DNA from: Devosia nitrariae
Lineage (GTDB): Bacteria > Pseudomonadota > Alphaproteobacteria > Rhizobiales > Devosiaceae
DNA: 64,000 nucleotides
Reading direction: 5' to 3'
NCBI RefSeq assembly: GCF_030160115.1
Contig: NZ_BSNS01000022.1
Location: forward strand, 62,001-126,000
The notes beneath the pieces were generated by a model. The model was not told where the DNA came from and did not search any database. It was given only the letters and a program-made list of their open reading frames with translations. The translations under genes and the position numbers were made by a program. Positions 1-8,953 of the stretch are shown in pieces. Positions within the stretch are counted from its first letter, which is position 1, and the number at the start of each line of letters is the position of its first letter.

Positions 1-1
1 C

Positions 2-622
2 ACGGCTCTCGGCCTGACCGCGGATGTCGCCGACGAGGCGGCGATGGAAGCAGCCGTGGCGCAGCTCGCTTCCGCTTACGGGCGGATCGACATTCTCGTT
101 GCCAATGCCGGCATCAATGGCGTCTGGGCGCCGATAGACGACCTGACGCCGCAGGAATGGGACACGACCATAAGAGTAAACCTGCGCGGTACCTATCTCA
201 CCCTGCACTTTGCCGTCCCGCACCTCAAACGCTCCGGCGGCGGCTCGATCGTCATCGTCTCTTCAATCAACGGCTCGCGCACCTTCTCGACCGCCGGCGC
301 CACCGCCTATTCGGCGACCAAGGCCGCCCAAGTGGCGATCGCCCAGCAACTCGCTGTGGAACTCGGCCGGCAGGGCATCCGGGTCAATGCGGTCCTGCCC
401 GGCTCGATCGCCACCTCGATTGGAGCAAGTACGGTCAGGCGTAACGCGGACTCGGTGCGCTTCCCCGTCGAGTTTCCGGAAGGCACCATCCCGCTCTCGC
501 GCGAGAGTACCGGCAAGAGCGAGGACGTCGCTGACGTCATCGCGTTCCTGGCGTCCAACGCGGCGCGCCACGTGACCGGAATGCCCGTCTATGTCGATGG
601 CGGCCAATCGCTGGTGCGCTAA
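2..622 (+). CDS. Short-chain dehydrogenase/reductase (5' end outside window)
   Basis: The C-terminal part of a classical SDR oxidoreductase, which would use NAD(P)H to oxidise or reduce an alcohol or ketone, often a sugar or sugar acid. The reading frame is open to the window edge, so the start and the nucleotide-binding TGxxxGIG motif lie upstream. Visible are the NAG motif (VANAGING), the catalytic Ser region (IVSSINGS), the active-site YxxxK (YSATK) and the typical C-terminal ending VYVDGGQSLVR. It converges on the enolase-superfamily genes downstream and probably belongs to the same catabolic locus as an earlier operon. The substrate cannot be told from the sequence. Confidence 0.9.
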   Translation, partial: TALGLTADVADEAAMEAAVAQLASAYGRIDILVANAGINGVWAPIDDLTPQEWDTTIRVNLRGTYLTLHFAVPHLKRSGGGSIVIVSSINGSRTFSTAGATAYSATKAAQVAIAQQLAVELGRQGIRVNAVLPGSIATSIGASTVRRNADSVRFPVEFPEGTIPLSRESTGKSEDVADVIAFLASNAARHVTGMPVYVDGGQSLVR

Positions 623-744
623 TCAGTCGAACGCGGCGACCCCTGTGTAGGCCACCAAGCACATCCCCCACCGCTGTCATCGTGGGTGGTGGGGTGGCAG
701 CGCCGAAACCGCCGCACCGTCTCCGCATCATCGCCCCAGGTCAC

Positions 745-1944
745 CTAATCGAAGAAATTCGTGTCCTCCTCGAGGAGATACTTGCGCGCCCCCTCTGGAT
801 CGATGTCGAGGCCAAGACCGGGCGCTTCGAGCAGCTCGACATGGCTGTTCTTGACGATGGGGTCGGGCAGGCCGATGACGATCTCCTCCCACCATGGGTC
901 CGAGGCGCTGGGGTATTCGAAGGCGATGTAGTTGGCCGGGAGCGTCGCGCAGACATTGATCAGCGCGCCAAGCCCCAAGAGCCCGTTGGCCGTGCCGTGC
1001 GGCGCCATCATGATCGAGTGCATATAGGCGTGCTCGGCCACCCATTTGAGCTCGGCGATGCCCCCGATATCGGCCGGATCCGGGCCGATGACCCGCACCG
1101 CCTGCGTCTCGATGAGCTCTTTGAAATTGTGCCGGAGATAGATCTGCTCGCCTGTATGAATGGGCGTCGAGGTCGACTGGGTGAGCTCGCGATAGGCCTG
1201 CGAGTTGACCCACGGCACATAGTCGCCGGTCAGCATGTCCTCGAGCCACATCAGATTGTACTTCTCGACCGCCCGGGCAAACCGGATCGCGTCGTTGAGG
1301 AACCAGCCGGGGCCGCAGTCAAGGGCGAGGGAGACCTTGTCGCCGAGGACGTCCTTCATCGCAATGACGCAGTCGATCAGGTGCGCCATGCCGCGCTCAC
1401 TGATCTGGCCCTGGTCCATGGCGCCGTGATAGCCGGATTTGACCTGCCGCACGCCGTAGTGGAAATCCTCGACAGTGTGCTTCATGTTCGAGTGGAAGCT
1501 GATGCCCTGCTTGACCATGAAAAAGTTCTCGGGCCGCTCCATCATCCATTTGACGTCGGCGGCATAGTCTTCTGGCCGGTCGCCGGTGCGCTTGCGGCGG
1601 ATCGAGCCGTTGTAGACGCGCACCCGATCGCGCACCTTGCCGCCAAGGAGTTTGTAGACCGGCACCCCCGCCGCCTTGCCGGCAATGTCCCAGAGGGCAT
1701 GCTCGATGGCGCTGACCGCGGCGCCATAGGGCTTGAACGAGCCGCGCTGGCGGATCTTGAGCATGCAACGCTCGACATCAGTCGGGTCCTCCCCGATCAA
1801 GGCCTCGCGAAAGTGCAGCACCCAGGGTTTGAGATAAGGCTTGGTGTACTCCACCTCGCCCAGCCCATAGAGCCCCTCGTCGGTCACGATACGCACGATC
1901 GGGTGCCGGCCGATGACGGCACAGCGCAGGTCCGTGATTTTCAT
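745..1944 (-). CDS. Enolase-superfamily (mandelate racemase/muconate lactonizing) sugar-acid dehydratase-like protein
   Basis: A 399-residue member of the mandelate racemase/muconate lactonizing group, enzymes that abstract the proton alpha to a carboxylate, mostly as acid-sugar dehydratases. The N-terminal cap starts MKITDLRCAV and contains GLGEVEY. The barrel carries the three expected Mg2+ ligands in ALDCGPG (Asp), WLEDM (Glu) and HTGEQIY (Glu), followed by MAPHGTANG, which supplies the usual late His. Length is normal for the family. It is the last gene of a minus-strand set GntR - enolase-like - enolase-like, 63 bases after its neighbour. Galactonate, rhamnonate, gluconate and similar acids are all possible substrates; the sequence does not decide. 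Confidence 0.88.
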   Translation of the reverse strand: MKITDLRCAVIGRHPIVRIVTDEGLYGLGEVEYTKPYLKPWVLHFREALIGEDPTDVERCMLKIRQRGSFKPYGAAVSAIEHALWDIAGKAAGVPVYKLLGGKVRDRVRVYNGSIRRKRTGDRPEDYAADVKWMMERPENFFMVKQGISFHSNMKHTVEDFHYGVRQVKSGYHGAMDQGQISERGMAHLIDCVIAMKDVLGDKVSLALDCGPGWFLNDAIRFARAVEKYNLMWLEDMLTGDYVPWVNSQAYRELTQSTSTPIHTGEQIYLRHNFKELIETQAVRVIGPDPADIGGIAELKWVAEHAYMHSIMMAPHGTANGLLGLGALINVCATLPANYIAFEYPSASDPWWEEIVIGLPDPIVKNSHVELLEAPGLGLDIDPEGARKYLLEEDTNFFD

Positions 1945-2007
1945 TTGTCTACTTCTCTGCCCCTTGAGAAATCGTCCAACCTACCCTGGCGCTAGAGCGC
2001 GACACCC

Positions 2008-3378
2008 TCAGCTCCAGGTACGGTCCCAGGAGTATTCCTGATCCCAGTGATCGGTCGGCTGCCAAATGCCTTTGACGCCCTCCTGCAGGTGCTGGCTAAT
2101 GACCTCATCGACGACGTCGTCGATGCCGAGCCCCGGCTTGTCGGGCACGGTGATGAACCCGTCCTTGACCAGGGGCTTGGGAAGACCGGTGACGATATCG
2201 TCCCACCACGGCACGTCGACGGTGTGATACTCGAGCGCCATGAAGTTTTCCGTCGCGACCGCCACATGCGCGGCCGCCATCGCCGCGATCGGGCTTTCCG
2301 CCATATGGATGGCCATGGCGATGCCATGTTCCTGGGCGGCGTCGCCGATCTTCTTGGTCTCAAGGATGCCACCTGCAGTCAACAGGTCAGGGTGAATGAC
2401 CGAGATGCCCGATTTCAGCAAAGGCTCGAAGCCTTCCCGCAGATAAATGTCTTCGCCCGTGCAGATCGGTACGGTCGTGGCCTCCTGCAGTTGCCGGTAC
2501 TGGTCGGCGTATTGCCAGGGGATCACGTCCTCGAGCCAGGCGGGCACGTATTTTTCGATCCGTCGCGCCAGCCGGATGCCGTTCTGCAGCGAGATGTGGC
2601 CGACATGGTCGATGGCAAGCGGTATCTCCATGCCGATCACCTCGCGAACCTCGGCAATGTACTGCTCGAGGAGGTCCAGGCCCTTGTCGCTGAACTGGAG
2701 ACCCGTGAAGGGGTGGCGAACGTTGTGCAGATCATAGACCGCGTTGCGGGCGCGGCGATCCTCCATTGTTTTGACCGGACCGCGGCCGGGGTGAACACGG
2801 TAGCCCTCGAGCGAACCGGCCGGGGCGACGACCGCGCCTGGGACATCGGCGATCTGCATGAGACCCAGATCCATCTTGAGGAACGTATAGCCGAGTTCCA
2901 TGCGCTCCTTGAGGCGCTTGCCGGTCTCGGTACCGCTCGGAACGGTCGCGTCGGTGTCGCAGTACATGCGCACCTTCTCGCGGAACCGTCCGCCAAGCAT
3001 CTGATAGATCGGCACGCCATAGGCCTTGCCGACGATATCCCAGAGCGCGATCTCCACGGCCGATACGCCGCCGCCCTGCCGACCGTGGCCACCGAACTGC
3101 TTGATGCGGCGGAACAGCCGATCGACATCGCAGGGGTTCTCGCCCAGCAGCCGGCTCTTGAGCATCAGCGCATAGGTCGCGCTCGCGCCGTCACGCACTT
3201 CGCCCAGGCCCACAATGCCCTGGTTCGTGTAGATCTTGAGGAGCGCCGAGGTAAACGGAGCGCCGACGATCTCGGCAACGCGCATGTCGGTGATGCGCAG
3301 ATCGCTCGGGCGCGAACTCGTGCGGACGTTGTCCTCTATGACCTCGCCGGCCGTGCGTTCGTTGAGTTCGATCTCCAT
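2008..3378 (-). CDS. Enolase-superfamily protein, long variant
   Basis: A 456-residue mandelate racemase/muconate lactonizing-type protein, longer than the usual 380-400 residues because of an extended N-terminus and an insertion around residues 170-220 (rich in Pro, Gly and Arg). The cap shows [11 protein letters not shown]; the barrel shows KMDLG, the Mg2+-ligand segments [15 protein letters not shown] and CTGEDIY, and later AIHMAES. A good ribosome site (GAGGAGGGG) precedes the chosen ATG. It lies between the GntR gene (54-base gap) and a second family member, so all three are probably one transcript. It could be a dehydratase or racemase for a sugar acid; the insertion suggests a substrate unlike that of its neighbour. 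Confidence 0.86.
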   Translation of the reverse strand: MEIELNERTAGEVIEDNVRTSSRPSDLRITDMRVAEIVGAPFTSALLKIYTNQGIVGLGEVRDGASATYALMLKSRLLGENPCDVDRLFRRIKQFGGHGRQGGGVSAVEIALWDIVGKAYGVPIYQMLGGRFREKVRMYCDTDATVPSGTETGKRLKERMELGYTFLKMDLGLMQIADVPGAVVAPAGSLEGYRVHPGRGPVKTMEDRRARNAVYDLHNVRHPFTGLQFSDKGLDLLEQYIAEVREVIGMEIPLAIDHVGHISLQNGIRLARRIEKYVPAWLEDVIPWQYADQYRQLQEATTVPICTGEDIYLREGFEPLLKSGISVIHPDLLTAGGILETKKIGDAAQEHGIAMAIHMAESPIAAMAAAHVAVATENFMALEYHTVDVPWWDDIVTGLPKPLVKDGFITVPDKPGLGIDDVVDEVISQHLQEGVKGIWQPTDHWDQEYSWDRTWS

Positions 3379-3432
3379 TATCCCCTCCTCATATGCTTTG
3401 ATCTGAAAGTTGAGACGCTCAGCCGTCGGCCC

Positions 3433-4122
3433 TTATGGCCTCAGACGCTTTGCGGCGCCCATCTGCTCAATGATGTGCCGGCCGGATCCCTCGACGTGCT
3501 GGGCGACGACCGCCGCCGCCCCGTCGGCATCCTGCGCCTTGATGCGCGCGATGAGCTCGCGATGCTCGGAAAGCACTGCGGCGCGGCGACTGAGCGAGGT
3601 CGGATAGCGCCGGGCAATGGCGCGCAGGATCTCGCGGTGTTTCCACCAGAGTTCGGCAGCGTGCCTGTTGTAGTGGCGATCGTAGATCAACTGGTGAAAC
3701 CGTGTGTCGAGCTGGCCGTGCCGGGTCGCATCGCTGAAGTTCACCGCCTCGATCTCGGCCTGGGCAGCCTCGAGGGCGGCGATGTCGGCGTCCGTCGCAA
3801 TCGAAACGAACCAACGGGTCAGCGTTGGCTCGATCAACACCTCGATCTCGATAATGTCGCGCACGAATGCTTCGTCGATCGGCAGCACGCGCGCGCCCCG
3901 GTTTGGCTCCATGATGACGAAGCCCTCTCCGCGCAGCTGCTGCAGCGCCTCGCGCACCGGATTGGTCGACGTGCCGTAGCGATCGGAAAGTTCGGCCACC
4001 TTGAGGCGTTCGTTGGGCTCCAGCCTCCCCGAAATGATGTCCTCGCGGATCATCTCGAACACCGACACGGGTTGTTCGAGACCGCTCTGGGGTAGGCCCG
4101 GTGAAATGCTGACGTCGCTCAT
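3433..4122 (-). CDS. GntR-family regulator (FCD subfamily)
   Basis: A 229-residue transcription factor. Residues about 20-85 form the winged helix-turn-helix (SDRYGTSTNPVREALQQLRGEGFV), and the rest is an all-helical FCD ligand domain with the Asp/His-rich pattern seen in metal-dependent members (DTRFHQLIYDRHYN). FCD regulators of catabolic clusters usually sense a sugar acid or related carboxylate. It is the first gene of the minus-strand set with two enolase-like enzymes and is divergent from the importer at 4352, so it is the obvious regulator of both directions. A symmetric site in the shared intergenic region is a candidate operator. Confidence 0.9.
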   Translation of the reverse strand: MSDVSISPGLPQSGLEQPVSVFEMIREDIISGRLEPNERLKVAELSDRYGTSTNPVREALQQLRGEGFVIMEPNRGARVLPIDEAFVRDIIEIEVLIEPTLTRWFVSIATDADIAALEAAQAEIEAVNFSDATRHGQLDTRFHQLIYDRHYNRHAAELWWKHREILRAIARRYPTSLSRRAAVLSEHRELIARIKAQDADGAAAVVAQHVEGSGRHIIEQMGAAKRLRP

Positions 4123-4218
4123 AGCGCCCTGTTTATGCGGGTTTTAAGAGCAAGCCAAGTCTGTTCGCACGCGAAAATTCAAAAATAATGTACGATCCAA
4201 TCAATATTGACAGATAGT

Positions 4219-4231
4219 TTTCAGTCTGAAA
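4219..4231. promoter_or_regulatory. Candidate GntR operator in divergent promoter region
   Basis: The 229 bases between the GntR gene and the importer hold an AT-rich stretch with a perfect 13-base palindrome, TTTCAG-T-CTGAAA, and a TTGACA hexamer just before it (4207-4212), a possible -35 for the importer. The position is right for a repressor acting on the importer promoter. Binding by the adjacent GntR protein is inferred. Confidence 0.4.
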
Positions 4232-4351
4232 CTCTCTTCAGTGGAGAGACGGGGAATAAGCCCGGCCCGAAGGAGGCACAGCGAAGGCTGTGGGGAATCT
4301 GGTCCGATCAAGTGGTCGAACTGGTATCCAATGTGGAGGAGGGATTTTTCC

Positions 4352-5851
4352 ATGACGAAGTTGCAGGGCCGCGGCATGCGGTCTGCCGCGCCGACTCGTC
4401 GGCGTTTGATTGGGCGCGCGGTGGCGACTGTGACAGTCGCCTCGCTGTTGTCGAGCACTGTCTATGCGCAGAGCGTCGACCTCAGCCAGTGGTCGCCCGA
4501 ATATGTCCGCTCGATCGCCGGCACCGAGGAGGTCGACACCGCCGAGCATTGCGCAAGCGTCGTCCCGCTCGATTATGAGGGACGCCTCACCTACTGGTGG
4601 ACTGGGCCGAACGAAGCGTCGCCCCAGATCGAGCGCGACATCAATGAGCAGTTCTGGGCAGCCTGGGAGGAAACCTACCCCAATATCGAAACCGACGCGC
4701 AGAACATCGACTACAACCAGTTGCTCGACAAACTGCGCACTGCGCTTCTCGGCAATGCCGGACCGATGGTGCTGCGTCTGCAGATCCTCGGCGGCGTCGA
4801 GTTCGCCTCCAAGGGCTATTTCCAGGAACTGAAGCCCGAGGATGTCGGCTACCCAACCGCCGATTTCTGGCCCGGCGCCATGAAGTCGGTGACCTGGGAG
4901 GGCACCACCTACGGTATCCCGACCAACAACGAGACGATGGCGTTCATCTGGAATGCCGACATCTTCGAACGGGCCGGGCTCGATCCGGAAACGCCGCCTG
5001 CAACCTGGGAAGATGTTGTCGCCTATTCCAAGCAGATCCACGACGAACTGGGTATTGCCGGCTACGGCCTCGTTGCCCGCCAGAATGCCGGCAACACACC
5101 CTTCCGCTTCATGCCGCAGCTCTGGGCCTTTGGCGGCGGCGCGCTCGATGAATCCACCGACAGCCCGACCTACGAAACGGTGATGCTCAACAACGAGGGT
5201 GCCAAAGCGGCTTTGCAGGCGTCCTACGACATGTATGTGCGTGACAAATCGGTGCCCGCGTCGGCGCTTACCAATACGCAGAACGAGAACCAGGCCCCGT
5301 TCATCGCCGGCCAGCTCGCCATGATGATCGCCCACCCGGCCGAATACGCCAAGATGGTCGATCTGGCCGGACAGGCAACCGGCGCAGACAAGGAGGTCGC
5401 CGACACCGTCGTCGCCAATATGCGCTACGGGCTCATCCCCGAAGGGCCGGAGCGGCGCGCCGTGGTCTTCGGCGGTTCCAACATGCACTTCATCGAGGAT
5501 GAATATGTCGACGGCGGCTTCGACGAGATGGCGGCCAAGGCTTTCGCCTGCTTCTGGAACAGCCCCGAATGGTCGACCAAGCTCGCCTGGACCGGCTCCA
5601 ACCCGGGTAACCTGCGCGGCTTCAAGACCGAGTGGATGAAGGAGCGGCTCGATACCATCAAGTTCCTCGATGTCACGACCTCGATGCTGCCCAACGGCGT
5701 CCCCTTCCCGGTCGTCCCGGAAGCCACCGAGATCATGAACATCATCGTCCCGGACATGCTGCAGAACGCGTTGACCGAGCGGATGACCGTCGAGGAAGCG
5801 GCCGACGACGCCGCCGCCAAGGTGGAATCCCTGATGGGCGGCGGCCTCTAA
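4352..5851 (+). CDS. Sugar ABC importer, extracellular solute-binding protein (family 1)
   Basis: A 499-residue periplasmic binding protein of the maltose-type (family 1) importers. I start it at 4352, where GGAGGAGGG lies about 10 bases upstream, rather than at an earlier in-frame ATG. The N-terminus is an export signal with a basic stretch containing consecutive arginines (PTRRRLIGRA), a hydrophobic core and a VYA-QS cleavage site; the arginines leave Tat export open. The mature part has typical segments such as YWWTGPNE, YGIPTNNETMAFIWN and PATWEDVVAYSK. It heads an operon with two permeases, an ATPase, a dehydratase and an RraA-like protein. The ligand is probably a sugar-acid oligomer or glycoside, inferred only from these neighbours. 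Confidence 0.92.
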   Translation: MTKLQGRGMRSAAPTRRRLIGRAVATVTVASLLSSTVYAQSVDLSQWSPEYVRSIAGTEEVDTAEHCASVVPLDYEGRLTYWWTGPNEASPQIERDINEQFWAAWEETYPNIETDAQNIDYNQLLDKLRTALLGNAGPMVLRLQILGGVEFASKGYFQELKPEDVGYPTADFWPGAMKSVTWEGTTYGIPTNNETMAFIWNADIFERAGLDPETPPATWEDVVAYSKQIHDELGIAGYGLVARQNAGNTPFRFMPQLWAFGGGALDESTDSPTYETVMLNNEGAKAALQASYDMYVRDKSVPASALTNTQNENQAPFIAGQLAMMIAHPAEYAKMVDLAGQATGADKEVADTVVANMRYGLIPEGPERRAVVFGGSNMHFIEDEYVDGGFDEMAAKAFACFWNSPEWSTKLAWTGSNPGNLRGFKTEWMKERLDTIKFLDVTTSMLPNGVPFPVVPEATEIMNIIVPDMLQNALTERMTVEEAADDAAAKVESLMGGGL

Positions 5852-5861
5852 CCTCCCAAGG

Positions 5862-5883
5862 CCGGCGGCGTACGCGCCGCCGG
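5862..5883 (+). promoter_or_regulatory. Intercistronic hairpin after binding-protein gene
   Basis: A perfect 9-base-pair stem (CCGGCGGCG / CGCCGCCGG) with a TACG loop lies just after the stop of the binding-protein gene and before the first permease. No run of T follows, so it is more likely to be an mRNA-stabilising or partial-termination structure that keeps binding-protein transcript in excess. Confidence 0.6.
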
Positions 5884-5978
5884 TCGCTTGCCCTGTAGCT
5901 GGATGCGAAAAGCCGGAACGGGTGTTTCGCAAAACGTCCGGCAATAACAACGCTAGAGCGTGAGAAAGGACGGGCCCC

Positions 5979-6938
5979 GTGAGCATTGCGACGCAACAGG
6001 CCGCAAGCCCCCCGGCCACCGGCACGGTGCAGAAACGGTCCGGCTTCCTCTCTCGTATCGTTGCGCACCGCACCGACTATCTCTACGTCCTGCCAGCCCT
6101 GATCGTCATGCTGGTGGTGATTGCCTATCCGATCTATTACACGATCGAGCTCAGCTTTTTCCGGACCCCGCCCAACCTGCAGATGCGGGACAAGGTCTGG
6201 ACCGGGATCGACAACTATGTCCGGGTCCTCAGCTCACCGGTGTTCCACGAGGTCACGATCCAGACGATTATCTGGACGCTCGCCTCCACCGTCATCTCTT
6301 TCCTGCTGGGCCTCGGCGCCGCGCTTTCGCTTCACCGCGAGTTCGTCGGCCGCGGCCTGATGCGCGCCCTGCTGCTGATCCCTTACGTGATCAGCGCGGT
6401 CGCCGCCTCCTATGTCTGGAAGTGGCTCTACCATTCCGATTTCGGAGTGATCGGAGCCATTTCCGTCCAACTCGGCATTACGGCCGAACCGATAAACTTC
6501 CTCGACAATCGCCAGACGGTCCTCGCCTCGCTGATCGTGGTCAATATATGGAAGGAATTCTCGTTTGCCATGGTCATGCTCATGGCGGGACTCCAGACCG
6601 TACCGGATCAACTTCTACGGGCCGCCCAGGTGGACGGCGCCAACACCTGGAACCGTTTCTGGCACGTGACCTTCCCGCACCTTAAAGGCGTGTCGATGGT
6701 CACTGTGCTGCTGCTGATGGTGGCTAACTTCAACTCCTTCATCATCCCGTTCGTGATGACCGGCGGCGGCCCTGCCGATGCCTCGCACATCTGGATCACC
6801 CACATCTACCAGCTCGCGTTCGGGCGCCAGCAATGGGGCGTGGCCTCGGCCTACGCGGTGATCCTGTTCATCGTGATGATGTTCCTCGGCTACTTCTATG
6901 TGAAGGCGCTGACGCGTGGCGACGAAGCGAGGGCATGA
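5979..6938 (+). CDS. Sugar ABC importer permease (MalF type)
   Basis: A 319-residue inner-membrane permease with about six hydrophobic segments, the first at residues 30-52 (YVLPALIVMLVVIAYPIYY). The ATPase-contacting EAA loop is visible as RAAQVDGANTWNRFWHVTFP. It follows the binding-protein gene by 127 bases, with a hairpin in between, and overlaps the next permease by four bases (ATGA), which suggests coupled translation. It forms the heterodimeric channel with the product of the following gene. Confidence 0.92.
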   Translation: MSIATQQAASPPATGTVQKRSGFLSRIVAHRTDYLYVLPALIVMLVVIAYPIYYTIELSFFRTPPNLQMRDKVWTGIDNYVRVLSSPVFHEVTIQTIIWTLASTVISFLLGLGAALSLHREFVGRGLMRALLLIPYVISAVAASYVWKWLYHSDFGVIGAISVQLGITAEPINFLDNRQTVLASLIVVNIWKEFSFAMVMLMAGLQTVPDQLLRAAQVDGANTWNRFWHVTFPHLKGVSMVTVLLLMVANFNSFIIPFVMTGGGPADASHIWITHIYQLAFGRQQWGVASAYAVILFIVMMFLGYFYVKALTRGDEARA

Positions 6939-7819
6939 TGGCTGCGATCGAAACTGCCCAGCGTCCCGTCGTCAGGAAGCCCATCGACTGGTGGCGGTGG
7001 GCTGGGCGCGTGTTCCTCACCTTCCTGATGCTCTTTACCGTGCTGCCCATGGCCTGGATGATCCTGACCTCGGTCAAATCCCAGTTCGCCGCCATGCAGT
7101 ACCCGCCGCAATGGTGGCCGAGCGAGCCGACGCTCAACAACTATTTCAAGCTCCTCGATCCGACTAACCGCATCGGCAGGGAATTCCTGCGCTACTTCTG
7201 GAACAGCTTCTACGTCTCGCTCCTCACCACGATCCTCGGCGTGGTCGTGGCGGTGCCGGCGGCCTATGCCTTCTCGCGCTTCCGCTTCCCGGGCCGCACA
7301 TTCCTGTTCTTTTCGGTGCTGGTGCGCAACATGTTCCCGGCGGTCGTGTTCCTGATGCCCCTCTTCCTGCTCATGCGCTGGATGGGACTGGTCAACACCC
7401 ACGGCTCGCTGATCCTGACCTACCTGACCTTCGGCCTGCCGCTCTCGATCTGGCTGCTAAAGGGGTTCTACGACAACATCCCGATCCAGCTCGAGCAGGC
7501 GGCCCGCATCGACGGGGCAACGCGCTTCCAGGCGTTCATCCTCATCGTCATGCCGCTATCCTCGCCCGGCATCATCGCCACCTCGATCTTCTCGTTCATC
7601 GGCGCCTGGAACGAATACGTCTACGCCTACACGTTCCTCTCGCGCGACGACCAGATGACGCTGCCCGTCGGCATCCAGCGGTTTTTCACCGAATTCGCCA
7701 CGGACTGGCCGGGGCTCATGTCGGCGACATTCCTGATGAGCGTGCCGGTCGTTGTGCTGTTCCTGGTCCTGCAGAAATATTTCGTGCGTGCCCTCACCGA
7801 GGGCGCGGTCAAGCACTAG
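6935..7819 (+). CDS. Sugar ABC importer permease (MalG type)
   Basis: The second channel subunit, 294 residues. Two consecutive ATG codons at 6935 and 6938 could both serve; the first overlaps the upstream stop. Six membrane spans are expected, beginning VFLTFLMLFTVLPMAWMILT, and the EAA loop reads EQAARIDGATRFQAFILIVMP. The C-terminus (YFVRALTEGAVKH) is typical of MalG-like subunits. It is followed after 25 bases by the ATPase gene. Confidence 0.92.
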   Translation: MMAAIETAQRPVVRKPIDWWRWAGRVFLTFLMLFTVLPMAWMILTSVKSQFAAMQYPPQWWPSEPTLNNYFKLLDPTNRIGREFLRYFWNSFYVSLLTTILGVVVAVPAAYAFSRFRFPGRTFLFFSVLVRNMFPAVVFLMPLFLLMRWMGLVNTHGSLILTYLTFGLPLSIWLLKGFYDNIPIQLEQAARIDGATRFQAFILIVMPLSSPGIIATSIFSFIGAWNEYVYAYTFLSRDDQMTLPVGIQRFFTEFATDWPGLMSATFLMSVPVVVLFLVLQKYFVRALTEGAVKH

Positions 7820-7844
7820 CGTTTCAAGAGTTGGGAGACGGCCC

Positions 7845-8945
7845 ATGGCCGAAGTGGTCCTCAAGGACGTCATGAAGAATTACGGCAGCCTCTATGCCGT
7901 CAACAACGTCTCCTTTGCCGTCGAGCACGGCGAGTTCGTGGCGCTTGTCGGTCCTTCCGGCTGCGGCAAGACGACGACGCTCAACCTCATCGCCGGTCTC
8001 ATACCGATGTCGGGCGGCGACATCGTCATCGGCGACCGCGTGGTCAACGATCTCGATCCCAAGGACCGCGACATCGCCATGGTCTTCCAGAACTACGCGC
8101 TCTACCCCAACAAGAGCGTGTTCAAGAACCTCGCTTTCCCCCTGCAGATGAGAAAGCTGCCCAAGGCCGAGATCGAGGCCAAGGTGATGGCAGCCGCCAA
8201 GGTGCTCGATATCTCCCATCTTCTGGAGCGCCGACCCCGTGAGCTCTCGGGCGGACAGCAGCAGCGCGTGGCGCTCGGCCGGGCGCTGGTGCGCGACCCC
8301 GCCGCTTTCCTGATGGACGAGCCGCTCTCCAACCTCGATGCGAAGCTTCGTGTCGCCATGCGCTCGGAATTGAAGCGCTTCCACCACAACCTCAATGCCA
8401 CGGTTATCTACGTCACGCACGACCAGCTCGAGGCTGTAACCATGGCCGACAAGATGGCGGTGATGCATGGCGGCGTGCTCCAGCAATACGACACGCCCGC
8501 CAACGTCTTCGGCAATCCGGTCAACACCTTCGTTGCCAGCTTCGTCGGCAGTCCCGCCATGAGCCTCATCCCACTCGACGTGGTGAGCAAGGGCACAGAG
8601 GTGGCGCTCAGGAGTCCGGAGGAGGGCTGGGAGCTGCCGCTTTCACCAATGAACGCCAGGAAGGCTTCCGCCTCGTCCAACGGCAAGCTGGTGCTGGGAG
8701 CGCGGCACTCGACCTTGAAGCTCCACAAGTCGGCCGCGGCCGGCGCCGCGCCCGGCAAGGTCTATACGGTCGAGCCGACCGGCGACGTGACCTTCGCCCA
8801 GATCTTCGTGAACGGCGCCGTGGTCAACATCAGCCTCGATCCGACCGTAGCGATTGAGCCGGATGAAGCCGTCTGGATCGAGTTCGACCAGGACCGCATG
8901 CATCTCTTCGACGGAGAGACAACCATGGCGCTGAAGGCGGCGTAA
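7845..8945 (+). CDS. Sugar ABC importer ATPase (UgpC/MsmK type)
   Basis: A 366-residue cytoplasmic ATPase that powers the importer. It has Walker A (GPSGCGKTTT), the Q-loop (MVFQNYALYP), the signature LSGGQQQR, Walker B ([12 protein letters not shown]) and the switch His (YVTHD), then a C-terminal MOP/TOBE-like regulatory domain from about residue 235. The start at 7845 has a GGGAGA ribosome site and matches the family N-terminus (MAEVVLKDV). It ends only eight bases before the next gene, so the dehydratase is in the same operon. Confidence 0.93.
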   Translation: MAEVVLKDVMKNYGSLYAVNNVSFAVEHGEFVALVGPSGCGKTTTLNLIAGLIPMSGGDIVIGDRVVNDLDPKDRDIAMVFQNYALYPNKSVFKNLAFPLQMRKLPKAEIEAKVMAAAKVLDISHLLERRPRELSGGQQQRVALGRALVRDPAAFLMDEPLSNLDAKLRVAMRSELKRFHHNLNATVIYVTHDQLEAVTMADKMAVMHGGVLQQYDTPANVFGNPVNTFVASFVGSPAMSLIPLDVVSKGTEVALRSPEEGWELPLSPMNARKASASSNGKLVLGARHSTLKLHKSAAAGAAPGKVYTVEPTGDVTFAQIFVNGAVVNISLDPTVAIEPDEAVWIEFDQDRMHLFDGETTMALKAA

Positions 8946-8953
8946 CCCACTAA

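Noticed and set aside
623-744. Terminator between the SDR and the first enolase-like gene
   Set aside because: An imperfect stem (CGCTGTCA / TGGCAGCG) with a long G-rich loop and no T run is visible, which is too weak to call.
2047-4095. Plus-strand open frame of 682 codons opposite the enolase-like and GntR genes
   Set aside because: Antisense shadow; the minus-strand genes have intact active-site and helix-turn-helix motifs.
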